Below the pieces are notes generated by a model that saw only the letters and a list, made by a program, of their open reading frames with translations, did no database searches and had not been told where the DNA came from. Of a stretch of 64,000 bases of DNA, positions 44,598 through 51,937 are shown piece by piece. The number at the start of each line of letters is the position of its first letter. Position 1 is the stretch's first letter. The DNA lies in assembly GCA_019116285.1 (NCBI GenBank), contig DXBX01000063.1:1-64000 (forward strand), given 5' to 3'. The stretch is from Candidatus Bacteroides merdigallinarum. Lineage in GTDB: Bacteria > Bacteroidota > Bacteroidia > Bacteroidales > Bacteroidaceae. A program made the position numbers and the translations under genes.

Positions 44598-45973
44598 AAG
44601 CCCAGTTTTTCCAGTTTGCGATAGAGGGCGAAGCGGGTAATGCCCAGGTATTCCGCCGCGCGGGTCATGTTGCCGCCGCTCAGGCGCAGGGCACGCTCGA
44701 TGGTCTGCCGCTCCAGTTGCTCCAGGTTCAGCATCTTGGCATCTTTCAGTTTGTCCGGCTGCGGGTCTGCCGCCTGGAAGAGGAAGTTCTCGGGACGGAG
44801 CAGCGAGCCGTCGCCCAGGAGCACGGCACGCTCCATCAGGTGCTGCAACTCGCGCACGTTGCCGGGCCAGGCATATTTCAGCAGCTTGTTCTTGGCCTCG
44901 CGCGAGAGGCCGCGCATCTCCTTGCGGTACTTGCGGGCATAGCGTTGCAGGAAACACTCTGCCAGCAGGAGGATATCCTCGCCCCGTTCGCGCAAGGGCG
45001 GGATGTGCAGCTCGATGGTGTTGATGCGGTAGAGCAGGTCCTGGCGGAAACGCCCCTCCTCCACCAGGCGGTGGATGTCCGCATTGGTGGCGCAGATGAG
45101 GCGCACGTCGATGGGCGTGGCTTGCGTGCTGCCCAGGCGGACGATTTGCCGCTTCTCGATGGCGGTCAGCAGCTTGGCCTGCATCGGCAAGGAGAGGTTG
45201 CCAATCTCGTCCAGGAAGAGCGTGCCGCCCGTGGCCGCCTCCATGCGTCCCGCTTTGGCCTTGCGGGCATCGGTGAAGGCGCCTTTCTCGTAGCCGAACA
45301 GCTCGCTCTCGAACAGTTGCTCGGGGATGCTGCCCAGGTCGATGGTGACGAAGGGCCGCCCGTAGCGGGGCGAATGACGGTAGAGCAACCGGGCGATGAC
45401 GTCCTTGCCGGTGCCGTTCTCGCCCAGGACAAGGATGTTGGCATCGGCCTCGCGCAGCTTCTCCACGGTGGCGAACACCTGGCGCATGGGCTCGGACTCG
45501 CCGATAATCCGCTCCTCGGAGCTTCCGCCCGCAGGGTCGCTCAGCACCTCCACTTGTTCCTTCAGCTGGTCCACCTCGCGGCGGGAGCGGCGCAGCTTCA
45601 TGCCGGAGGAGAGGGTGGCCAGCAGTTTCTCCTTCTCCCACGGCTTGGGGATGAAGTCGGTGGCGCCCGCCTTGATGGCACGCACGGCCTTGTCGGTGTC
45701 GGAGTAGGCAGTCATGAAGATGACCACCGCCTGCGGGTCGATGCGCAGGATTTGCTTCAGCGCGTCGAAGCCCTCCTGCCCGCTGACCACGTCGCGGCTG
45801 AAGTTCATGTCCAGCAGGATGAGGTCGGGACAGAACGTGCGCATGAAGTGCTCGATGCGCTCCGGGCTGACGGCCACCTTGATTTTCTCCGCCAGCGGCT
45901 CCAGCAGCAGGTTGAGGGCGAAGAGGACGTCTTCGTTGTCGTCGATGATAAGGATTCTTCCCAGTTGTTCCAT
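44594..45973 (-). CDS. NtrC-family sigma-54-dependent response regulator
   Basis: This 459-aa regulator has a receiver domain (1-125; D11-D12, phosphoacceptor D55, K110) and an AAA+ domain (about 155-385). Walker A is GENGTGK at 184-190 and Walker B is TLFLDE at 251-256. A Fis-type helix-turn-helix sits at the C terminus (MTRAAEYLGITRFALYRKLEK). The sigma-54 contact loop reads GAFTDA at 231-236 rather than GAFTGA. It would activate RNA polymerase carrying sigma-54, and a sigma-54-like promoter lies before the divergent tolC-like gene. The frame is open upstream, but the ATG at 45973 starts the receiver. Confidence 0.94.
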   Translation of the reverse strand: MEQLGRILIIDDNEDVLFALNLLLEPLAEKIKVAVSPERIEHFMRTFCPDLILLDMNFSRDVVSGQEGFDALKQILRIDPQAVVIFMTAYSDTDKAVRAIKAGATDFIPKPWEKEKLLATLSSGMKLRRSRREVDQLKEQVEVLSDPAGGSSEERIIGESEPMRQVFATVEKLREADANILVLGENGTGKDVIARLLYRHSPRYGRPFVTIDLGSIPEQLFESELFGYEKGAFTDARKAKAGRMEAATGGTLFLDEIGNLSLPMQAKLLTAIEKRQIVRLGSTQATPIDVRLICATNADIHRLVEEGRFRQDLLYRINTIELHIPPLRERGEDILLLAECFLQRYARKYRKEMRGLSREAKNKLLKYAWPGNVRELQHLMERAVLLGDGSLLRPENFLFQAADPQPDKLKDAKMLNLEQLERQTIERALRLSGGNMTRAAEYLGITRFALYRKLEKLGL

Positions 45974-46001
45974 TGCAGATGATAATTTGTCTTCCCGCGG
46001 G

Positions 46002-46009
46002 CAAAGATA
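46002..46009 (-). promoter_or_regulatory. -7 element before the response regulator gene
   Basis: TATCTTTG on the minus strand, 29 nt before the ATG. A -33 TTG is not found where expected. The two palindromes at 46027-46069 cover that position, so binding there could control the regulator itself. Confidence 0.45.
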
Positions 46010-46026
46010 CGCATAATATCCGTGTG

Positions 46027-46069
46027 TTGTGCGTGCGGATGCGCACGATTTTTGTGCGGAGTCGCACAA
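46027..46069. promoter_or_regulatory. Two similar palindromes, candidate activator sites
   Basis: Site 1 (46027-46048) has TTGTGCG and CGCACGA around 8 nt. Site 2 (46052-46069) is TTGTGCG-GAGT-CGCACAA, a perfect inverted repeat. Centres are about 23 nt apart, two helical turns. They lie about 55-110 nt before the sigma-54-like promoter, as expected for NtrC-type activator sites. Confidence 0.6.
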
Positions 46070-46122
46070 GTGCCGGAAGGTCGGCGAGGGTCTTATATCC
46101 TATAGGACAATACGTTGTCTGT

Positions 46123-46139
46123 TTGGCACGGGATTTGAT
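46123..46139 (+). promoter_or_regulatory. Sigma-54-like promoter of the export operon
   Basis: TTGGCACGGGATTTGAT fits the -24/-12 consensus TTGGCACG-N4-TTGC at all but one key base: GG (46125-46126), 10 nt, then GA instead of GC (46137-46138). Transcription would begin near 46150, 9 nt before the first possible ATG. Confidence 0.6.
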
Positions 46140-46158
46140 GGCTTATAGGCGAACAACC

Positions 46159-47640
46159 ATGCCGTTTATGAAGAATGTAATCACATACGCCCTCCTGCTC
46201 CTCGCCCTGTCCGCCCCCGCTTGGGTACACGGGCAAGCCCTGACGCTCACGTTGGAGCAGGCCATCGAACAGGCACGGGAGATGTCGCCCGACGCGCAGA
46301 GCGCCCGCCACACCTTCCGCTCGGCCTACTGGAACTACCGCTACTACCGCGCCAACTACCTGCCCGCCCTCACGCTGACCTCCGCCCCCTATATGGACCG
46401 CGCCATCAACCGCATCACGATGGGCGACGGCTCGGTACAGTTCGTGGAGCAGAACCTGCTGAGCACCGATCTCAGCCTGAGCGTCACGCAGAACATCGCG
46501 CTGACGGGCGGCACCCTCTCCCTGACCACCTCCGCCCAACGGCTTGACCTGCTGAGCGAACACACCTCGTCGTGGCAGACCTCGCCCGTCATCCTCGGCT
46601 ACAGCCAAAGCCTCTTCGGCTACAACAGCCTGAAGTGGGACCGCCGCATCGAGCCGGTGCGCTACGAGGAGGCACGCAAGAGCTACGTGGAGACCCTGGA
46701 GCTGGTGGCCGCCACCGCCACGCAGAAGTTCTTCGACCTGGCCACGGCGCAGAGCAACCTGGAGATAGCCACCACCAACTATGCCAACGCCGACACCCTC
46801 TATGCCTACGCGCAGGGACGCTACGAGATAGGCACCATCAGCGAGAACGAGATGCTGCAGCTGGAAATCAACAAGCTGAACGAAGAGGCCAACTGCATGA
46901 GCGCCCGCATCGAGGTGGAGAACGCCATGCAGGAACTGCGCTCCTACCTCGGCATCCGCGAGGACACGGACCTGCAAGTAAGGCTGAACGACTCCATCCC
47001 CGACTTTGTGGTGAACCTGAACGAAGCCCTCCTGCTGGCCAACGCCAACAGCCCCGACATCCAGAACATGCGCCGCCGCGAACTGGAGAGCGAGAGCAAC
47101 GTGGCACAGGCACGCGCCAACGCCGGACTGAAGGCGGACATCTACCTGCGCTTCGGCCTCACCCAGACGGGCGACAAGCTGCGCGACGCCTACCGCGACC
47201 CGCTGGACCAGCAATACGTCAGCCTCACCCTTTCCCTCCCCATTCTGGACTGGGGGCGCGGCAAGGGGCAGGTGCGCGTGGCACGCTCCAACCGCGACCT
47301 GGTCTACACACAGGTGGAGCAGAACAAGACCGACTTCCAGCTGAACGTGCGCAAGCTGGTGAAGCAGTTCAATCTCCAAGCACAGCGCGTGCGCATCGCG
47401 GCCCGCACCGACCGCACCGCCCAACGCCGCGCCGAGGTGGCACGCCGGCTCTACCTGCTGGGCAAGTCGTCCGTGCTGGACCTCAACGCCTCCATCAGCG
47501 AGAAGGACTCGGCACGGCGCAACTACATCGCCGCCCTCAACGAATACTGGAGCCTCTTCTATACCCTCCGCAGCCTGACGCTCCACGACTTCGAGCACGA
47601 CAGGCCGCTGGAGGAGGACTTGGAGAGGCTGCTGGAATAA
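46159..47640 (+). CDS. TolC-family outer-membrane efflux protein
   Basis: This 493-aa outer-membrane factor has a signal peptide (about 1-27, cut after VHGQ) and the two OEP repeats of long helices (for example QAIEQAREMSPDAQSARHTFRS and SLPILDWGRGKGQVRVARSNRDLVYTQVEQNKTDF). It would form the outer-membrane channel of the tripartite exporter encoded downstream. An in-frame ATG at 46168 is an equally good start and would leave a longer leader after the predicted sigma-54 start site. The open frame continues much further upstream but covers the promoter. Confidence 0.93.
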   Translation: MPFMKNVITYALLLLALSAPAWVHGQALTLTLEQAIEQAREMSPDAQSARHTFRSAYWNYRYYRANYLPALTLTSAPYMDRAINRITMGDGSVQFVEQNLLSTDLSLSVTQNIALTGGTLSLTTSAQRLDLLSEHTSSWQTSPVILGYSQSLFGYNSLKWDRRIEPVRYEEARKSYVETLELVAATATQKFFDLATAQSNLEIATTNYANADTLYAYAQGRYEIGTISENEMLQLEINKLNEEANCMSARIEVENAMQELRSYLGIREDTDLQVRLNDSIPDFVVNLNEALLLANANSPDIQNMRRRELESESNVAQARANAGLKADIYLRFGLTQTGDKLRDAYRDPLDQQYVSLTLSLPILDWGRGKGQVRVARSNRDLVYTQVEQNKTDFQLNVRKLVKQFNLQAQRVRIAARTDRTAQRRAEVARRLYLLGKSSVLDLNASISEKDSARRNYIAALNEYWSLFYTLRSLTLHDFEHDRPLEEDLERLLE

Positions 47641-47661
47641 ATAGGAATTTACCAACAAGAT

Positions 47662-48915
47662 ATGGACATACAACTGGAAAAGAAACCGTGGTACATCCGC
47701 TACCGTTACCACCTGCTGGGCGGGACCGCCTTCCTGGGCCTGCTCGTCTACGTCATCGTCCTCTCGCTGGGTCCGCGCCGCCTGCGCGTCTCGCCGGACG
47801 ACATACAGATCTGCGAAGTGAAGAACGACAAGTTCCTGGAATACGTCGATGTGGAAGGCCTCGTCCAGCCCATCCTCACCATCCTGGTCAACGCCGGCGA
47901 GGCGGGCAGCGTGCAGCGCATCGTGGCGGAGGAAGGCAGCCTCCTCCAAAAGGGCGACACCATCCTCGTGCTGGACAATCCCGAACTGCTGCGCGAGATA
48001 GAAGACCAGCGCGACGAGTGGGAGAAACAGCTCTTCACCTACCGCGAGAAGGAGATAGAGATGGAGCAGCAGCGCATCACCCTCCGGAAGCAGGCCCTGC
48101 AGACGGAGTATGAGCTGGAGAGCCTGCGCAAGACCTTCGAGCTGGACAAGGAGGAATACCGCATGGGCGTCAAGAGCAAGGCCCAGCTGGACGTGGCCGA
48201 GGCCGAATACCGCTTCAAGCTGGAGACCGCCCGCCTGGAGCGCGAGAGCCTGCGCCACGACTCGGCCGTCAACCTCATCCAGCGCGACCTGCTCCGCAAC
48301 GACCGCGAACGCGAGCGCAAGAAGTACGAGCGTGCCCGCCGACGCCTGGACGGTCTGGTGGTGACGGCCCCCGTGGGCGGACAACTGAGCTTCGTCAAGG
48401 TGGTGCCCGGTCAGCAGGTGACCGCCACGGAGAACATCGCCGAGGTGAAGGTGCTGGACCAGTACAAGATACACACCGCCCTGAGCGAGTACTACATCGA
48501 CCGCGTCACCACCGGTCTGCCCGCCGCCATCACCTACCAGGGACGCCGCTACCCGCTGCGCGTCTCCAAGGTGGTGCCCGAGGTGAAGGACCGTACCTTC
48601 GACGTGGACCTGGTCTTCGCCGCCGACTCCCTGCCGGACAACCTGCGCGTGGGCAAGAGCTTCCGCGTGCAGATTAAGCTGGGACAACCCGAAGAAGCCT
48701 TGGTCATCCGCCGCGGCGACTTCTACCAGTCCACCGCCGGGCAATGGATCTACAAGCTCAATGCCGACCGCACCCGCGCCCGCCGTGTGCCCCTCGGCAT
48801 CGGACGGCAGAACCCGCAACAATACGAAGTGACCGACGGTTTGCAGCCCGGAGATTGGGTCATTACCACGGGATATAGTAACTTTGGCGAGGCGGAGGAG
48901 CTGGTGATTAAATAG
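47662..48915 (+). CDS. HlyD/MacA-like periplasmic adaptor protein
   Basis: This 417-aa protein has an N-terminal membrane anchor (about 18-36), a split biotinyl-lipoyl-like domain (GSVQRIVAEEGSLLQKGDTILVLDNPELL, and RRRLDGLVVTAPVGGQLSFVKVVPGQQV), a helical hairpin (about 110-220, many Glu/Arg/Lys) and beta-barrel plus membrane-proximal domains at the C terminus. It bridges the inner-membrane ABC transporter and the TolC-like channel. It begins 21 nt after the tolC-like stop, behind the first TAGGAATTTA spacer motif. Confidence 0.93.
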   Translation: MDIQLEKKPWYIRYRYHLLGGTAFLGLLVYVIVLSLGPRRLRVSPDDIQICEVKNDKFLEYVDVEGLVQPILTILVNAGEAGSVQRIVAEEGSLLQKGDTILVLDNPELLREIEDQRDEWEKQLFTYREKEIEMEQQRITLRKQALQTEYELESLRKTFELDKEEYRMGVKSKAQLDVAEAEYRFKLETARLERESLRHDSAVNLIQRDLLRNDRERERKKYERARRRLDGLVVTAPVGGQLSFVKVVPGQQVTATENIAEVKVLDQYKIHTALSEYYIDRVTTGLPAAITYQGRRYPLRVSKVVPEVKDRTFDVDLVFAADSLPDNLRVGKSFRVQIKLGQPEEALVIRRGDFYQSTAGQWIYKLNADRTRARRVPLGIGRQNPQQYEVTDGLQPGDWVITTGYSNFGEAEELVIK

Positions 48916-49044
48916 GAATTTATAAGTTGACAAGGGGACGAGTTAACGAGGCAACAAGGCCTGTTAGCAAACAGATTTACAAGTGATAAGCCCTGTCCTC
49001 GTAGTCTTGTTTACTTGTCAACTCGTCAACTAAATTATCATTTA
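48913..49044. other. Operon spacer with fixed ends and an inverted array
   Basis: The spacer begins at the stop codon with TAGGAATTTA (48913-48922) and ends with TAAATTATCATTTA (49031-49044) right before the permease ATG. The same end motifs bound the spacers at 51541-51752 and 56659-56762, each with a different hairpin-forming insert. Confidence 0.75.
48927..49029. repeat. Inverted array of 8-nt units
   Basis: Four 8-nt units NNNACRAG (48927, 48935, 48943, 48951) are mirrored by four units CTYGTNNN (48998, 49006, 49014, 49022) across 39 nt. The unit ends (ACAAG/ACGAG) are constant while the first three bases vary, so the arms pair imperfectly. Confidence 0.85.
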
Positions 49045-49045
49045 T

Positions 49046-51445
49046 ATGAAAACCCTGAAATACGCGGCACGCCACCTGGCACGTGCCAAAGCTTACACCC
49101 TTATCAACGTCGTCGGCCTGGCCCTGAGCCTGGGCTGCTGCATCCTGCTGGCGCGCTACCTGCACCGCGAGTACACGACGGACACGCACTGCGTGGATCG
49201 CGGGCGCGTTGTGATTCCCTTGCAGGACATTGACGGCAATGTATATCCTTCGATACTGCATCCCGACTGGGTCACCCTGGACACCACCTATATCACGGAC
49301 AGCCAGGTGCAGGAGCGGTGCCGCCTCATCCTGCTGCAGGATGACCTCGTGCAGCGGGGCGAGAGCAGCCATCAAGCCCATGTGCTGGCGGCAGACTCCA
49401 GCTTCTTCCACCTCTTCCGCTACCCGGTGCAAGTGGGCGAAGCGGCGTTGCACGCCCCCACGGACGCTGTGCTGACCGAAGCGTTCGCCCGCCGCCTCTT
49501 CGGGCACGAGAACCCCGTGGGGCAGGTGCTGGACTATGCCGGGCATGAGGTGACCGTGCGGGGCGTGATAGGCGAACCCGCCTGCAAGACCACCCTGCAC
49601 TTCGACCTGGTGGTGGCCTACGACCTAAGTGACGAATGGGGGCGGATGCCGTGGGAGCTGGTGCACGTGCTGCCCGCCGTGGACCTGCCCGCCATCAACC
49701 GGCAAGCCCATATTTACCGCCCGGTGAAAGCGGCCGGAGACTGGTATCCGGTGGGCAAACAAATACGCCAGCAGTTCCTCACGCTGGAGGAATTCTATTT
49801 CGACCAGACTTCCACCGATGAGGACACCCGCCTGATGCGCAGCCAAGGCAACCTGCGCTACCTCCACTTGCTGGCGGGCGTGGCCGTGCTGCTGTTGCTG
49901 GTAGGGATGCTCAACTTTGTCAACCTCTACATGGTGCTGATGATGAAGCGCAGCAAGGAGTATGGCATCAAGAAGGTGTTCGGCCTGCACCGCCTGCCCC
50001 TCTTCCTGCAGATTTATACCGAAAATTTCCTGCTCTGCGCCGGGGCGTTGCTGCTGGCCGGGGTCGTGGTGGAGGCAGGCCAGCCCCTGCTGAACCGCCT
50101 GGCCGGCGACCTCATCGGCTACACCGCCTTCGATGCCTGGCTGATGCCCGGCTTCCTCGTGCTCTTTCCGCTGCTGACGTCGCTCTATCCCTACCTGCGC
50201 TACAACTACCGCCCGCCGATGGTCTCCATCCGCACCATCGGCACCAGCCGCCAGTCCATCGCGGTGCGTATGGGCTTCCTCTTCGGGCAATACCTGGTGA
50301 CGCTCCTGCTGCTGGTGCTGTCCGTCTACTTCGTCCATCAGTTGCACACGTGGCTGGACACGCCGCCGGGCTTCCGCACCGAAGGTATCGTCCACGCCAA
50401 TCTCAGTCCCCGCAGCCACAATTTCTATATGGCCGGCGAAGAGGAAAGGCAGGCGGAGACAGGCCGTGCGCAAGAATTGGGCCATCGCATCAAGTCCTGC
50501 CCTTACGTGGACAAAGCACAAAAAATAAGCAAGGACGGTGTGCTGGCAAAAGGCTTTCTCTCCACCTTGCTGAACGACCGGGGCGAGAAGGTCGCTATGA
50601 ATATGACCTTCGTCCCCAAGGGGTTCTTCGACTTCTACGGCATCCCCGTGCTCGATGGCAACCTGGAGGGGGAAGGCTACCTGATGGTGCTCAACCGCCG
50701 GGCGATGGAGATGTTCGGCTACCAGAACCGTGAGGAAGCCTTCGTGCGCAGCGAGTCTCCCTTGTGGATTTTCGTCGACACAAAAGGCAATGTGGTGGAA
50801 GGAGGCACGAAGCTGATGCCCGTCGCCGCCGTGGTGGAAGACTATTGCAACGGCCACCTCTCGCTGGGACGGCAGCCGATGGCCTATATGGTACAGGGCA
50901 CGTTGATCGGCGACGAATGGGCCTTCTCCGTCACGCCCGGCCACGAACGCGACCTGCACGACTACCTGCGCCAGACGGTGCAGGAGGTCTACCACAGCGA
51001 TGACTTCGCCTTCACCCCCCTCGCGGACCAGGTGGCAGCCATCTATGACGATGATCGCCGCGTGGCTTGGGTCAGCACCGCCTTTGCCCTGATGGCCATC
51101 GTGGTGTCCTGTCTGGGACTGCTGGGCGTGTCGCTCTTCGACCTGCGCCAACGCTACCGCGAGATAGCCATCCGCAAGGTGAACGGCGCGAAGCGGGGCG
51201 ACCTCTACCGCCTGCTCTTCCGCAAGTATGCCGTGGTGCTGGGCGCGGCCTTCGCGGTGTCGGTGCCCGTGGCGTGGTACATCGTACACCGATACACGGC
51301 GGACTATGTGGTGAAGACGCCGCTCCAATGGTGGATGTTCCTCGCGGCCCTGGCGGTGGTGGCCCTGCTGTCGCTGGGCACGCTGTGGTGGCAAGTGCGC
51401 CGCGCCGCCTCCGCCAATCCCGTGGATTCGCTCAAGCGTGAATAG
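49046..51445 (+). CDS. FtsX/MacB-type ABC transporter permease 1
   Basis: This 799-aa inner-membrane protein has two copies of the MacB core plus FtsX permease arrangement. It has an N-terminal helix (about 20-37), an extracytoplasmic domain, three helices at about 280-400, another helix near 410-430, a second periplasmic domain and three C-terminal helices. The cytoplasmic coupling motif YREIAIRKVNGAKRGDLYRLLF lies before the last pair. Such permeases push lipids, peptides or drugs toward the periplasmic adaptor. It is the most divergent of the three permeases here and lacks the shared 5' segment of the next two. Confidence 0.9.
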   Translation: MKTLKYAARHLARAKAYTLINVVGLALSLGCCILLARYLHREYTTDTHCVDRGRVVIPLQDIDGNVYPSILHPDWVTLDTTYITDSQVQERCRLILLQDDLVQRGESSHQAHVLAADSSFFHLFRYPVQVGEAALHAPTDAVLTEAFARRLFGHENPVGQVLDYAGHEVTVRGVIGEPACKTTLHFDLVVAYDLSDEWGRMPWELVHVLPAVDLPAINRQAHIYRPVKAAGDWYPVGKQIRQQFLTLEEFYFDQTSTDEDTRLMRSQGNLRYLHLLAGVAVLLLLVGMLNFVNLYMVLMMKRSKEYGIKKVFGLHRLPLFLQIYTENFLLCAGALLLAGVVVEAGQPLLNRLAGDLIGYTAFDAWLMPGFLVLFPLLTSLYPYLRYNYRPPMVSIRTIGTSRQSIAVRMGFLFGQYLVTLLLLVLSVYFVHQLHTWLDTPPGFRTEGIVHANLSPRSHNFYMAGEEERQAETGRAQELGHRIKSCPYVDKAQKISKDGVLAKGFLSTLLNDRGEKVAMNMTFVPKGFFDFYGIPVLDGNLEGEGYLMVLNRRAMEMFGYQNREEAFVRSESPLWIFVDTKGNVVEGGTKLMPVAAVVEDYCNGHLSLGRQPMAYMVQGTLIGDEWAFSVTPGHERDLHDYLRQTVQEVYHSDDFAFTPLADQVAAIYDDDRRVAWVSTAFALMAIVVSCLGLLGVSLFDLRQRYREIAIRKVNGAKRGDLYRLLFRKYAVVLGAAFAVSVPVAWYIVHRYTADYVVKTPLQWWMFLAALAVVALLSLGTLWWQVRRAASANPVDSLKRE

Positions 51446-51457
51446 GGTTCGGGCGGG

Positions 51458-51545
51458 GGTACCGCCGGGCGCGGGCGGAGGTACGGGTAAGCGCGGGCGG
51501 AGGTACCGCCGGACGAGGGCGGGGGTACCGCCGGGCAAACAGGAA
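51458..51545 (+). repeat. 22-nt intergenic repeat array G
   Basis: Units start at 51458, 51480, 51502 and 51524, an exact 22-nt period. The unit here is a G-rich variant (GGTACCGCCGGGCGCGGGCG). It begins 13 nt after the stop of permease 1, inside the export operon. Confidence 0.85.
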
Positions 51546-51552
51546 TTTAGAT

Positions 51553-51727
51553 GGAACGCAAATGGTAACTGAATTCCCCTCCTCCGGGGAGGAGGGGTGC
51601 CCAACGGGCGGGGTGGTAGCGGCAGATATACACTGCTAATGATTTCAGAGCGAGCGGGTTTCGCTACCACCTCCCCCTTCGGGTACTCCTCCTCCCCGGA
51701 GGAGGAGAAATAAGTTACCACCGTTCC
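51553..51727. mobile_element. MITE-like palindromic element, long form
   Basis: The 175-nt element has ends GGAACG and CGTTCC and imperfect inverted arms of about 65 nt, including GGTAACT / AGTTACC, CCTCCTCCGGGGAGGAGG and GTGGTAGCG / CGCTACCAC. The centre reads about 45 nt of non-palindromic sequence. A shortened copy lies at 56672. No transposase is encoded, so a mobile origin is only inferred. Confidence 0.7.
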
Positions 51728-51746
51728 AATCAACCCGATAAATTAT

Positions 51747-51937
51747 CATTTAACGAAACGACTATGTTACTGCACTACCTGAAAGTCGCCGTCCGGCAAC
51801 TGCTGAAGTACCGGACGCAAAACCTGATAAGCATCGTGGGGCTGGGCGTGTGCCTGCTCTGCTTCAGCGTCTGCCTCTACGTGGGGCGGTTCATCCTCAG
51901 CACGGATCGGTGCTTCGAGAAGCGGGACCGCATCGCG
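51747..51937 (+). repeat. Near-identical 5' segment shared by permeases 2 and 3 (copy 1)
   Basis: These 191 bases, from CATTTAACGAAACGACT before the ATG through codon 58, match 54220-54410 at all but about 4 positions by eye. After that the two genes diverge sharply. Confidence 0.92.

Larger units (their letters stand above)
51446..51763. other. Spacer between permeases 1 and 2
   Basis: This 318-nt gap inside one operon holds, in order, repeat array G, AGGAATTTA (51541-51549), a 175-nt palindromic element (51553-51727), and TAAATTATCATTTA (51739-51752) before the ATG. No gene is supported. Confidence 0.8.

Noticed and set aside
43629-46067. A single 812-codon frame joining the response regulator region and the histidine kinase
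   Set aside because: The first two thirds are an out-of-frame reading of the response regulator gene. The kinase begins at 44597, overlapping the regulator stop by 4 nt, and the regulator is in another frame with all its motifs.
46093-48933. A 946-codon open frame on the minus strand opposite the tolC-like and hlyD-like genes
   Set aside because: It mirrors the strong G/C third-position bias of the real genes and runs straight through the sigma-54-like promoter. Its product is a His/Gln/Val/Ala-rich sequence with no domain. Similar shadows occur opposite ftsI/murE (27272-29746), murC/ftsQ (34938-37334), permeases (49625-51733, 54243-56510), topA (57695-59887) and the sulfatase (1386-3251).
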